A stretch of DNA of 64,000 nucleotides, taken from Anastrepha obliqua. Its lineage: Eukaryota; Arthropoda; Insecta; Diptera; Tephritidae. The stretch spans positions 84,260,001-84,324,000 of the forward strand of contig NC_072895.1 in the NCBI RefSeq assembly GCF_027943255.1. The letters are read 5' to 3'. This document shows, in pieces, positions 23,363-34,467 of this stretch (position 1 is the first letter of the stretch; each line of letters opens with the position of its first letter). The translations under genes and the position numbers were made by a program. The notes below the pieces were generated by a model. That model had not been told where the DNA came from. It made no database searches and was given only the letters and a program-made list of their open reading frames with translations.

Positions 23363-24641
23363 GTGCGTACGCAATAATGTATGTAGGTGTATAAAAGCCG
23401 TTTTGATGAACTTTTTGACATATTTGGGTATTTCCACTTTCGTCCATTCGTTTGCATTTAATAAACCACTAACAACACTAACAAATGTTATAAAATCTGG
23501 GACGCTGAAAATTTGCCATATTCAAACACCCACACAAGATTTGGTTTATATGTGCATATGAATGTTTGGTAAACCATAAATACTGAATTGGAAATTATGT
23601 TTATCTTTCCATTTGTCAAACAGAAAGCATTGAAAACTTATAACGATTTCTATTCAATTTTTATTGTACGTCAATGCTCATTCAATAAATAATTACCAAT
23701 ATCGGAAATACATAAATCGTCGAATGCGAGATCACATGCAAAACACCGATTGATTGCTTGACAATAATTTCATAAATTATCTGTGATTTTGCTTGTACTT
23801 AATGGCGCTTAAGCGATTTGTAGTATTTTTGTTTTTAACAATAAACGGTCTGTAAAATTGATTTCGTGATTTTAATGCACCTAATGAGTTTCACTAACAG
23901 TTCTTACGAACACATTTGATTTTAATAACATTAATAAAAATTATATTGTAAAAAATAAAGAATAAAGAAATATTATTATTTGCAATAAAATACAGAGTTT
24001 TTTGCATTCAGCTCTATTTTCCTACTTTCATACATACGTATATATGTTTATACATACATATGTATGTATTCAAGTATATGTATATTGCAATTAACATCAT
24101 TAACACTCTTTATGTATGTAAAATTTTGCTTTACCAACAAATAAAATTGTGAGTGTATTATTAATTGTTTATAAAAGTACACCAAATACAAAAAACCTCA
24201 ATTTTGTTTCCAATGGAATATTTCTTGCTTAGTTATGCTCAACATTACTATTAAATAAAAAGAACATGCTTGGTATTATTTACTTTCTATGTAGTATCCT
24301 ACATTATTACGCTGGGCATCGTACGATTACGATTAACGCGATGAGAAAGTAGCTTCGTGCTTCGGCTGTAACTCTCTCCATAGTGCAGGGCTCTATTACT
24401 TGCCTAACTCTACTTATCAACTTACCTACACATTTACCATCTACTGCAAAATCGAGGAATCTACCAACAATTGAAAGTAAAGAGGTACTCATGAAGCAAT
24501 GGTTTTATTCTGTCTGCAGTAAAAGTGTTTTTGCATACTCGTAAATGCTTATGTGTGTATGACACATGAACGAGCGATCGTTACATAATAATCCAAAAAC
24601 TATGTTTTTTGTCAAATTTAAAGAAAGGTATTAACCGAACC
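23363..24641. other. AT-rich intergenic DNA
   Basis: No gene recognised. CATACATATGTATG-type microsatellite near 24035-24080. Confidence 0.55.
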
Positions 24642-24970
24642 GGCCGCCGTAGCCGAATGGGTTGGTGCGTGATTACCATTCGGAATTCACCGAGAGAACG
24701 TAGGTTCGAATCTCGGTGAAACACCAAAATTAAGAAAAACATTTTTCTAATAGCGGTCGTCCCTCGTCAGGCAATGGCAAACCTCTGAGTGTATTTCTGC
24801 CATGAAAAAGCTCCTCATAAAAATATTTGCCGTTCGGAGTCGGCTTGAAACTGTAGGTCCCTCCATTTGTGGAACAACATCAAGACGCACACCACAAATA
24901 AGAGGAGGAGCTCGGCCAAACACCCAAAAAGGCTGTACGCGCCAATTATATATATACATACATATATATT
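24642..24970 (+). mobile_element. tRNA-derived SINE, copy 2 (best preserved)
   Basis: The A box TAGCCGAATGGG fits TRGYNNARNNGG and the B box GGTTCGAATCTC fits the GWTCRANNC core. The body runs through GGAGTCGGCTTGAAACTGTA, CTCCATTTGTGGAACAAC, GAGGAGGAGCTCGGCC and GGCTGTACGCGCC, and ends in a TA-repeat tail at about 24945-24970. This copy is about 20 bp longer in the head than copy 1 and is the best guide to the family. It has no protein coding capacity and would be mobilised by LINE proteins. Confidence 0.85.
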
Positions 24971-26271
24971 AACCGATTAACAATACGCACGAAAAAACAA
25001 TGACGAAAATTATTTATTTATTTATTTATTTATTTAGAGGTAAAATAATTTTGCAATAATTATTGTACTTAGGAGCTAAAGCGCAGGATTTTGAAGTAAA
25101 GGCTTCTGACAAAAAAAAAATGCAACAAAAAAGAAAATTTAAACCAACACGATTTTGGAGCGTCTTCCCACTTACACTCCATTATACTATGTAAAATAAG
25201 TTTTCTAAAGATTCCAATATTAAAACTTATGATGTCGATTGCTTTGAATTTATTAAATTCTGTACAAAGTTTAGAACTTTGATTTATAAGGTTTTTGTTA
25301 TACAATGAACTATATTTTTATATACAATTAACGGCAAAAATTTGGCATAAAAAATATTCGGGAAAAATAAAGTGACTTAAATAGATAAGCACAAGCGTGC
25401 AAAGAAAATGCAAAAATAAAATCAAGACGAAATGAATTGTGTGAAAATGTAATCGGACGCATGAAGCAACAAAATACATAAAAAAGCCTTAAAAAATATA
25501 AAAAATGTAAAAAAAAAATTATAAAAATTCTTGTGCACACAAATCTTTGTTAAATATGTATATTTACTTAGCATGTGTCTGCCAGCCATTCGTATGCATG
25601 TGTATGACACATATGCACACACATACACATGTTTCTGTTTATGCGTGCGCTTATGTACATATGTACGTACATATATATTAAATAATTGTTTTTTTATTAA
25701 AAATATTCGGGGCTAGTGTCCAATCGAAAGCCGAAATCGAAATTCGGCAATGTTTTGTTTTTCCTAGAACCGCAATCGAAAATTTTGAAATGCAAAAATA
25801 CTTTTCAGCAATATTGCAATTTTATTTATCGAAAAATTTTATTCAAAGCGTATTTATGTATTTACATAGAAAATTACAAAATCAAGAATAACGAAACAAA
25901 TGAACAAATTAGCAAGTGAGTTATCAGGGGATACATGCATACAAATTTAATTATTTTATTCAGATTTTTGAAAGGGCATAACATAATCAGCATATTTTCT
26001 CAAATACTTTTATAGTTCGATTAGGCTTCGGCCGAAATTTACCTAAAACATTTCTTTAGTTTTTTCTTTTATTAAAAAATGTACGAAGTTTTTTCTTTCG
26101 GCAAGATTCTCGAATAATGAAGTCAAACTCAATATTTTCTGTTTTCTATTTCTTAAAACTGGTTTTAAAATATCTATGTGCTCTGCCATCGAGTGTAGCT
26201 GAGGAGTCAGTTCTGCAGGTTAGTTCCAGCTCTCATTTTATTAAGATTTGAGTATAAAATAATTACACTAT
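24971..26271. other. AT-rich intergenic DNA
   Basis: No gene recognised. A TTTA microsatellite lies at 25008-25036 and TGTACATATGTACGTACATA-type repeats near 25650-25678. Confidence 0.55.
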
Positions 26272-27886
26272 GCAACATTGCTACTTCTTCTTCTTAATTG
26301 GCGCGATAACCGCTTACGCGATTTTGGCCGAGTTTAACAAAGCGCGCCAGTCGTTTCTTTCTCGTGCTAACCGGCGCCAATTGGACACACCAAGTGAAGT
26401 CAAGTCCTTCTCCACCTGATCTTTCCAACGCAGAGGAGGCCTTCCTCTTCCTCTACTACCACCAGCTGGTACCGCATCGAATACTTTCAAAGCCGGAGCG
26501 TTTGTATCCATTCGGACGACATGACCCAGCCAACGTAGCCGCTGGATCTTTATTCGCTGCGCTATGTCTATGTCGTCGTAAAGCTCATACAGCTCATCGT
26601 TCCATCGTCTGCGATATTCGCCGTTGCCAACGTGCAAAGGTCCAAAAATCTTACGCAGAATCTTTCTCTCGAACACTCCAAGCGTCGCTTCATCGGATGT
26701 TGTCATCGTCCAAGCTTCTGCGCCATACGTCAGGACGGGCATGATGAGAGTCTTGTAGAGTGTTAGTTTTGTTCGTCGAGAGAGGACTTTACTGCTCAGT
26801 TGCCTACTTAGTCCAAAGTAGCACTTGTTGGCAAGAGAGATTCTACGTTGGATTTCAAGGCTGACATTGTTATCGGTGTTAATGCTGGTTCCTAAATAAA
26901 CAAAGTCTATTACAACCTCGAAATTATAACTGTCTACAGTGACGTGGGTGCCGATACGCGAGTGCGCCGACTGTTTGTTTGAAGACAGGAGGTACTTCGT
27001 TTTGTCCTCGTTCACCACCAAACCCATTCGCTTTGCCTCTTTATCCAGTTTGGAGAAGGCAGAACTAACAGCGCGGTTGTTAAGGCCGATGATATCGATA
27101 TCATCGGCATACGCCAACAATTGTACGCTCTTATAAAATATTGTGCCTGAGCGATTAAGTTCTGCGGCTCGTACGATGCTCTCCAACATCAGGTTAAAGA
27201 AGTCACACGACAGCGAGTCACCCTGTCTGAAACCTCGTTTGGTATCAAACGGCTCGGAGAGGTCCTTCCCAATTCTGACGGCGCTACTGGTGTTGAGCAA
27301 CGTCATCTTACATAGCCGTATTAGTTTTGCGGGGATACCAAATTCAGACATCGCGGCATACAGGTAACTCCTTTCCGTACTGTCGAATGCAGCTTTGAAG
27401 TCGACGAAAAGGTGGTGTGTGTCGATTCTCCTTTCATGGGTATTTTCCAAGATTTGGCGTATTGTGAATATTTGGTCAATGGTAGACTTTCCAGGTCTGA
27501 AGCCACACTGATAAGGTCCAATCAGTTGGTTGACGGTGGGCTTCAGCCTTTCACACAATACGCTCGCTAGAACCTTATAGGCGATATTTAGAAGACTAAT
27601 CCCGCGGTAATTGGCACAAATTGCAGGGTCGCCCTTCTTATGGATTGGGCAGAGCACACTTAAATTCCAATCGGCAGGCATGCTTTCATCCGACCATATT
27701 TTGCATAGGAGCCGATGCATGCACCTTACCAGCTCCTCGCCGCCATGTTTGAATAGCTCAGCCGGCAGTCCGTCGGCGCCCGCGGCTTTGTTGTTCTTTA
27801 GCCGTGATATTGCTATTCTCACCTCGTCATGGTCGGGTAACGGAACTACAATTCCGTCGTCATCGATTGGTAGCAACATTGCTACT
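26272..27886 (-). mobile_element. 5'-truncated RTE-type retrotransposon with 14-bp target-site duplication
   Basis: The element proper is 26286-27872. It is flanked by perfect direct repeats, AGTAGCAATGTTGC in the element's orientation, at 26272-26285 and 27873-27886. The 3' end is a short AAG-repeat tail, and the 5' end is truncated inside the ORF upstream of the reverse transcriptase, so the endonuclease domain is absent. Related fragments lie at 46095-46735 (-) and 52157-52660 (+). Confidence 0.9.
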
Positions 27887-27906
27887 AACCTCTTCATTTT
27901 CACCAT
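26314..27906 (-). CDS. RTE-type reverse transcriptase, open but lacking endonuclease
   Basis: This is a 530-codon uninterrupted frame. Landmarks in order: LKNNKAAGADGLPAELFK (about 37-53), NLSVLCPIHKKGDP (81-94), YRGISLLNIAYKVLA (100-114), QCGFRPGKSTIDQIFTIR (133-150), HHLFVDFKAAFDS (164-176, first catalytic Asp), GFRQGDSLSCDFFNLML (225-241) and LLAYADDIDII (263-273, YADD intact). The connection domain follows with TLIMPVLTYGAEAW. All visible catalytic Asp residues are present. The first dozen or so codons, including the annotated Met, come from flanking DNA and the target-site duplication rather than the element; the frame is open upstream to about 27963. It is therefore a fossil rather than a working gene: the apurinic endonuclease domain needed for insertion is missing. 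Confidence 0.85.
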   Translation of the reverse strand: MVKMKRLVAMLLPIDDDGIVVPLPDHDEVRIAISRLKNNKAAGADGLPAELFKHGGEELVRCMHRLLCKIWSDESMPADWNLSVLCPIHKKGDPAICANYRGISLLNIAYKVLASVLCERLKPTVNQLIGPYQCGFRPGKSTIDQIFTIRQILENTHERRIDTHHLFVDFKAAFDSTERSYLYAAMSEFGIPAKLIRLCKMTLLNTSSAVRIGKDLSEPFDTKRGFRQGDSLSCDFFNLMLESIVRAAELNRSGTIFYKSVQLLAYADDIDIIGLNNRAVSSAFSKLDKEAKRMGLVVNEDKTKYLLSSNKQSAHSRIGTHVTVDSYNFEVVIDFVYLGTSINTDNNVSLEIQRRISLANKCYFGLSRQLSSKVLSRRTKLTLYKTLIMPVLTYGAEAWTMTTSDEATLGVFERKILRKIFGPLHVGNGEYRRRWNDELYELYDDIDIAQRIKIQRLRWLGHVVRMDTNAPALKVFDAVPAGGSRGRGRPPLRWKDQVEKDLTSLGVSNWRRLARERNDWRALLNSAKIA

Positions 27907-27963
27907 GAAATGGTTAGCTGATTTCGGGCAGATTTTAACACTCTGAACACTTAATACACACTG

Positions 27964-28639
27964 CTAGTTCGCCTTTTTGCACAATTAATATTGAAAAAAA
28001 AGCCGATAAAGTGTGATAGTTATTAAAAATTGAGGCTAACATTCCGCTCAGTTTCTTTTATTTTGTTAAAAATTGTTCTCAAGTGCTGTTGAAGCGCCAT
28101 AAGCATTTAACAGCAAGCGCTAACATGATGCTGTAAACTTACATGTATAGCGATCGAACGAAAAGAGTCATAGTGTAAACGCATTGACGACGGCAGACGA
28201 CTTGCTCTGTCACATATGAAAATATAAAAATACACACGTTCTAATTAAAGTAAGTATTTAGACGACAGCACGACAGAAAAACTTGTCGACGTCGCCAAAG
28301 TAAACCTATTTCTAATTAGGACGGCTGCATTGAGCAGATGTAGTACATAATGCCAGAGAATATTAATAGAATTAACATGGTAATGCTGCCACAATATGAA
28401 ACGTAAAATTCCTGTTGTCATTAATACATCTTAAGTTATTTAATAAAAATAAAATAAAATAAAATAAAAAAATTAAATTAAATAAAAAAAATATATAAAA
28501 AAATATTAAAAAAAAATATAACAAATAATATAATTTTACTTTTTTAAATGTAATATCAAATCAACACCAAAAAAATGTTCCACTGAACAAAATATTTTAA
28601 TTTTATAGTAGCGAAATATTTTTATGTGGCAGCAACAAA
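27964..28639. other. Intergenic DNA with A-rich microsatellite
   Basis: No gene recognised. An AAAAT-type microsatellite runs at about 28445-28475, followed by poly-A-rich sequence to 28560. Confidence 0.55.
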
Positions 28640-28850
28640 AATAATCATTATTTTGTTTTTAAAAGCTTTTTTACTAAATAAAAAAAATGAATTTGAGTGA
28701 TGGAAATCTTCATTTTAACTTTTGCGTGATCCATTGCTTATCTATTTGTATACTGCAGTTGCCTAGTTCACAACTGTCTAATATTTGCCGTATGAAGCCA
28801 TTTGTAAAAATTATAAATCTTTCGATAGGGTGCTTAATTTTGCGCCACCT
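28640..28850 (-). mobile_element. MITE, GGTGGCGCAAAATT family, copy A
   Basis: In the reverse orientation it starts AGGTGGCGCAAAATTAAGCA and then CGAAAGATTTATAATTTTT, ending near an ATTTTGTTTTAAA-like block. It aligns with copies at 33784 and 34242. The plus frame at 28687-28989 crosses its boundary and is not a gene. Confidence 0.6.
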
Positions 28851-29385
28851 ATTCGCTTCCATGTCATATACTGACGCTTTGAAAATATTTGAGAAGACGT
28901 CATTTGCATACAAGACAATTTTTGCCGTCGTCAATATGTTAATAGTATCAGCCAAATTGAGTTGTTTGAAACCTATATTCTCAACTTAAACGCGATTTTT
29001 GAGTCAAATTTTCTCCAAAAGTTACCAAAAATTTTTGGGACCGAATTTGTATTCAGAGAAAATAAAGTACTCCTACGGGCCCGTATGCATGGAAATATTT
29101 TATGCGAGGTTTCTACCAATTAATCGAAATATACATTTTTCACTTTTCTTTTGTTACTTTTAAATATGAGCTGAAATGAATGACTTAAATAAATTTACTT
29201 GGCTTTGCTTTATTAATAAAAAAAAAAGTATTTAAAAAAAATTGTTATACATTCTTTTACCTTCAAAAATATTTGTTCGTTAATACGCAAGAAATTATTA
29301 ATGTTAGGGACTAAGTTTTACTTGATATCTTCTGAAATTGTATACATTAAATATGGCAATACGGCTTACATATAATATATACAGT
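28851..29385. other. AT-rich spacer
   Basis: Nothing recognised. Confidence 0.5.
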
Positions 29386-29420
29386 GGCGGTCAAAAAAAT
29401 AGGATTTCTAGTAGTAGCAG
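29386..29420 (+). repeat. Orphan Tc1-like terminus
   Basis: TACAGTGGCGGTCAAAAAAA matches the first 12 bp of the terminal repeat at 1472. No facing partner is seen downstream. Confidence 0.5.
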
Positions 29421-29889
29421 TAGATACAATAATTGCCACCTTTCTTTGCTCATTTTTATATCAATTACAGTTAGGTCGACTCATAAGATACCCACCAAAC
29501 TCGGAATTTAATAAATAAAATATTTACAATTACTGTCAACTCTGAATTGTCATGTATATATAATGATTTAGATGCGGAGTTGGTCAATGTACTCAAATAT
29601 TCGTATGGTCAGATGAGCTCTACTTCACCATGACTCTTAAGTACTATTTAACGAAATTAATAATATTAGGTGTAGTAAAAAGTTCTCAACGTTTTTCGCC
29701 TTATACACATGGTTCTAAACAATTTTCTGACGTATCTTCTGATTTTGGATAATGGAATAGATGCCCATATAGCGATCTGACGATTTCCAACATTTTTTAC
29801 GATAATTGGTTTAACAGCTGAGAATGGCAAGCTGTGTTGACATTTGAATTTTTTTTTTTTTTTTTTAAAGATACATCTGTTCACGAAGT

Positions 29890-30277
29890 TCAGAGAACAC
29901 TGGCAGCATTATCGATCCTTATTTCTTTCGAAATTATGAAGGAGCTACCGTTATGGTGAATGGCGAGCGCTAATGAGCTATGCTGACTAAATTTTTGTTT
30001 CCAAAAATTAGTCAGGTAAATATCGGCAACATTTCGTTCCAACAGAGCGATTTGTTGCAATATTCAAACCACCATTGATATCATAAGTCCAGATTTCTTG
30101 GAAAAAGTAGTCAAAATGGAACTGAGCGAATGGGTTATGTAACTCGTAGTCGTATGCCGGATATCATATTGAAAAGATAAATGTCATGAAATTATCTACC
30201 AGATTATATTGGAAAAAATAATTCCAAAAACATTTCTGTTTTGAATTACCATTATCTCAAGCTCTTAAAAAACACCC
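29890..30277 (+). pseudogene. DD41D-type transposon 3' remnant
   Basis: Degraded landmarks include TVMVNGERx (ACCGTTATGGTGAATGGCGA at 29949), LFPKI-like and FVPTERFVA-like sequence in place of the second catalytic region, and a C-terminal VKMELSEWV segment. The right terminus reads GGGTGTTTTTTAAGAGCTTGAG on the minus strand. It aligns at its end with the short element at 22480. No left end found. Confidence 0.6.
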
Positions 30278-31734
30278 GATACATACAATTTTTAAATATT
30301 TTAATGCTAATGACTGTACGAGGTATACAAGAAATTCAGTTTTAGAGTTTCTATGATTTAAAAAAGTCTCTGGGCTGTGGTAGTTTCTAAGATAAAACAA
30401 AGCAAAGTTCTGCAAACATACATACCCATACATACATACATATATTATATTATTTAAATTAGCTGTTTTAGTTTTCTGGTGGATGGACACACAAGTCAAA
30501 GTATAAATATTAAAGTAAATATTATTTTGACTGTGACTGTAAATTAGTATTTAATAATTAGATTCTTAGTGGGACTTTGTGGCTGTTTCTAGTTTACCAG
30601 TTGAATGAGTTCGCAAGTGAGTTGATAAGTGTGTGGAAAATAAAAATAAAATGTATAAAGTTATTATGACTTGCTTATGAACTTTCAATATTTTCTTAGG
30701 CAAACAGCTGTTGCTGTGAGTGATATTCTTCAATTATGTTATATACTACGTTCATATATACATCGGTCTCTAGAAACACACTCTAAATTTGATATGTCTT
30801 TCTGTTAAGTGATAAAGTTTATAAACCTTTGATAAGAAGTGAAAATAAGTGTTAGAAGAAGAAGAAAGAAGAGGGAAAGTTATACATATGCATGTGCGTG
30901 TGTATGTATGTGGGAACTGAACATAGTACAATAATCTGTTTGTTAACATATACATTCTTACATACATATGTATTTACCCTGCAGTGGACAGCGAAACTAC
31001 TCAGCCAAAAATCTGGTGCATGAGCTGGTAGTTTATGTGGGCAAGTCATACTAGTTCGAGAGTGACTGGAATTGTACCAGTTACGAAATGGCCAATCAGA
31101 GATATGTTCAAAACAAATATTCTTCTATTAAATATGAATGCTTCAAACGTTAAGGATGCACGTAATGAGACTTACACGAATATAAAAATTTTATCAAGCC
31201 AATCATCCAGGTAGTGAGTACTAAAAAATTTAATTTATTGCTGCAAAAACAACATATAATCTATATGTTAAATATGAGAGAATTTTCGCCACATGTTGAC
31301 TAGATTTTTTAAGTAATTTAAAAATCTATGAAAATATCTTGAAAAATATACAATCAAACTTTAGAACGGTACTACTTGCTATGCCTAGCGAACTGAGTGT
31401 TTGTACGATGGGCGTGACATTTCTGAATTGCGATACCTTCAGTAAAATGGGCAATACTACAAATCGGTTGGATTTGAAAGGCTGATTTCGGGAGTTTGAA
31501 GCCAAGTGAATATTTTCTATTAGAAAACAAAGTTTTATATCTTCGTAATTTCATTATGTTCAATTGTCGAGATCTCTCATTTTAATTTCAGCAGTATAGG
31601 GAAATGAAGAAAATTGCTTTGGGAGATATTAGGTGCATTCGGAGGTAGGTGCATTCTAAAACTTTCAAAAATTATTTTCATTAAAATCAAACTTTTTGTT
31701 TCAACAAAAAAGTAATTTTATTTTAAACTAGCTT
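30278..31734. other. Intergenic DNA, nothing recognised
   Basis: AT-rich sequence with short TATG/CATA microsatellites (near 30418 and 30885). No gene-like frame. Confidence 0.5.
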
Positions 31735-32010
31735 ATACCCGTGAGTTTCATGTTTGGATTCTATCAAGAAGTATGCAATGTAAATAAAACAACTTTAACT
31801 TTTTTAAGTCAGTTTAGGTATTATTTAAAACGATCGGATATACGTCATTTTTTGTTATATTATTTTGAGTATAAATTAAAAGGTTTTTCGGTGCGCCAAC
31901 TCTGGAGCAGGCTACATATAATTGGCCATGGGTAAAACATGAGTTGGTTAGATTGCTGGACAGTTTACTTACCGATAAAGCTTTACCAATAAGAGAATGC
32001 ATTCAATTCA
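31735..32010 (-). pseudogene. Helitron helicase C-terminal remnant
   Basis: The minus frame 31814-32002 ends with CFTHGQLYVACSRVGAPKNL and then a KNDVYP segment. In the Helitron/PIF1 helicase family the C-terminal motif is ...THGQLYVALSR... or ...VACSRV..., so this is the last helicase motif (VI) of a Helitron-encoded Rep/helicase. The rest of the protein is not present in readable form. In this orientation the DNA beyond the frame contains CTAG near 31731, compatible with a CTRR end, but no convincing terminal hairpin was found. Confidence 0.7.
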
Positions 32011-32039
32011 GCAATACCTCTATCGTTGATATTATAAAT

Positions 32040-32760
32040 TCGTTTCTATATCAAATGGTCTAACCCCCATTTTTCTCTAAACTCATATTTTTTCTAGGAG
32101 TACTAAATACTAACTTCATTAAACTTTTTACCAATTTTTGGTATTCTACCATAAATGCGTCCAGTGATATGCATATGAAAAATCCCATTTGTATAGGAGG
32201 TGTCACGCCCCATTTCTAGCTATCACCAGTTTTCATGCAGGTGTTAGGTATTAACCTTATATAATCTCTTACCAAATTTCAGTTGTCTAGCCCAAATACT
32301 TCCGGAGATATGGACAATGAAAAATTGCATTTATATGGGAGGTGCCAAGCCCCCTTTTTCGTTTTTCTCTTCTAGGTATTAACCTCATATAATCTCTTAC
32401 CAAATTTCATTGGTCTAGCCTAAATACTTCCAGAGATATGGATTATAAAAAATTCCAGTTGTATGGGAGGTGCCACGCCGTCTTTTTCGTTATACGCAGT
32501 TTTTCTGGATGTGGTAAGGATTAATGTCATATAACCCCTTACCAAATTTCAGTAGTCTAACGTAAATACTTCCAGAAATACGGACTGCTAAAAATTCCAT
32601 TTGTATGGGAGGTGCCACGCCCGCTATATATTATGTATCAAAATATTTTTTAGCCCATGACCATCCCGGTAAGGTATCCAGTTCGTGTTTCAAATTTGGT
32701 TACGATCGGTTTATGCGTTTAGGACGCAAGTCGATCTATAGATACATACATAATTTGAAT
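32040..32760. repeat. Minisatellite, 4-5 units of about 128-142 bp
   Basis: Units share GTCTAGCCCAAATACTTCCG-like starts (32153, 32285, 32413, 32555), then a GATATGGA core, CCATTTGTATGGGAGGTGCC, and CACGCC. Between units runs TATAATCTCTTACCAAATTT. The last unit passes into a non-repeated end, GACCATCCCGGTAAGGTATC and GACGCAAGTCGATCTATAG. Adjacent to the helicase remnant, it may be the internal repeat of a Helitron-like element. Confidence 0.75.
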
Positions 32761-33254
32761 TTTATATAATATATACCTATAGATTTAAAATATTGCACAA
32801 TTTTATTTAGCCGCCTCAGCTCTGCTAATAATATTATATTAGAACAGAAAGGAAAAAGAAACGCGTAAATATTTTAAAATTAGTATCGTTCCAAAGATTA
32901 AATGCTAGCACTCTTCGTTACATGATTTCATTGAAGTCAAATAAAATAGGCATGGAAAAATCGTTTAGTAGCGGTACAAATTCGGTCTTTTTCGGACTAG
33001 TTCATTTTTGTTCTGGAAATTCTAGTTGTTAATTAGTAATTGTTCTGATTAGTTTGCTGTTTCACGGCAGGGTAAATACATGCGTGCATATGTGTGTATA
33101 TGTTGTATGCTGGTCTACACGAATGACATTTTCTTTAGTATTGTTCTTAACTGATTAAAATGGTTCAATATTTTTGAAGGAATCGTCTGTCGGCTCCCAA
33201 AATTGTAAGGGGTACATTTATTTACAGGCTGCAGAAATGTCACAACATGATTTA
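32761..33254. other. AT-rich spacer
   Basis: Nothing recognised. Confidence 0.5.
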
Positions 33255-33640
33255 CTCTGCTGATTGTATGGGTACTGTTTAAAATAATTATCTAGTAAAA
33301 TTTATAAATTGAAAGAAAATACTATGTTTAATATTTACTTTTTTAATAACTATTTTATTGCTGATTGCTGGGGTATTGTTTAAAATAATAATCTAGTGAA
33401 AATTATGAATTGCAAAAAAATATATACGAGAATATTTTTTAAACACATAAATATTCTAGTGAAAATTATAAATTGAAAAAAATATATATTTTTTTTTTAA
33501 TAAATATTTATATTATTTTTAAATAATTATTTTGCTGCGGTGCTGTTTGAAATAATAATGTAGTAAAAATTATAAATGGAAAAAATTTATTTTTAATAAA
33601 TATTTTATTTTTTGAAACAAAAATTTTTTTAATAAACATT
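33255..33640. repeat. AT-rich imperfect tandem repeat
   Basis: A block GTACTGTTTAAAATAATTAT near 33271 is repeated near 33371 (GTATTGTTTAAAATAATAAT) and near 33541 (GTGCTGTTTGAAATAATAAT). An inner block TCTAGTGAAAATTATAAATT also recurs near 33452. Units are roughly 80-170 bp apart. Confidence 0.6.
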
Positions 33641-33659
33641 TGATTTTTTTGAAAAAAAA

Positions 33660-34467
33660 ACCTTTTGTTTTAATTACATAACTTTATTTATTTTTTGCTA
33701 TTACGAGTTAAAAATTAGGAGGTCAAAAAAATCCCAATGATTCTTTACATTTCTTGAAATAATATTGTTAATAATTATAATACAAGGTGGCGCAAAATTC
33801 AGAAAATTTATAATTTTTGCAAATGGCGTCGAACATTAATCGGATTTGACACGAATTAGATAGCTGCAGTATATTTATTTAATTTTTTTAATTCATTATT
33901 ATTAAATTAATTAAATTTCCATCACTCAAAATATTTTTTTGTTTTATTTAGTAAAAAGTTATTCAAAAACAAAATTGGCTGATTAATTTTGAAAAAAAAA
34001 AAATTGTTTTTAATAAATATTTTATTTGCTTTTGAATAATTATTTTATATTTTTAAATATACATTTAAGATAATATTAAGATTATATTTTATATTTTTAA
34101 TTTGTTGTATAAACTTTTTTTTTTTAAATACGTAACTTTTTTTCTTTATTTTTCGCTATTATTAGTTAAAAATTATGAGTTCAAATCCAAATGTTTTTTT
34201 ACAGTTCTTGAAATAATATTTATTGTTAATAATCATAATAGAAGGTGGCGCGAAAGCAATCACCCAATCGAAAGATTTATAATTTTTTCAATAGCGTCAC
34301 AGGTCAATCATATTTGTCACTTGTGAACTATACAGCTGCAGTATACAAACAGACTAGCAAAGGAGCGCGTAAAAGTCAAAATAAATAATATATTTCTATA
34401 CTTTTTTTCTTAATTAGTAAAACAGTTATTCTAAAACAAAATTGGCTGATTAATTTTGCGCCACCTT
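33660..34467 (+). repeat. Direct duplication carrying two MITEs (copies B and C)
   Basis: Copy B begins AAGGTGGCGCAAAATT at 33784 and runs to about 33990, lacking its last 10 bp or so. Copy C is 34242-34467 with both termini: AAGGTGGCGCGAAAGCAATC, and on the other end reversed AAGGTGGCGCAAAATTAATC. The approximately 110 bp upstream of each are also similar (TCTTGAAATAATATT and GTTAATAAT blocks), so the whole unit is repeated at an offset of 458 bp. Confidence 0.75.

Noticed and set aside
26364..27946. Several plus-strand frames opposite the RTE gene
   Set aside because: They are antisense shadows of the reverse transcriptase; none has independent motifs.
28687..28989. 100-codon plus frame
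   Set aside because: It is the antisense of a MITE and runs past its end.
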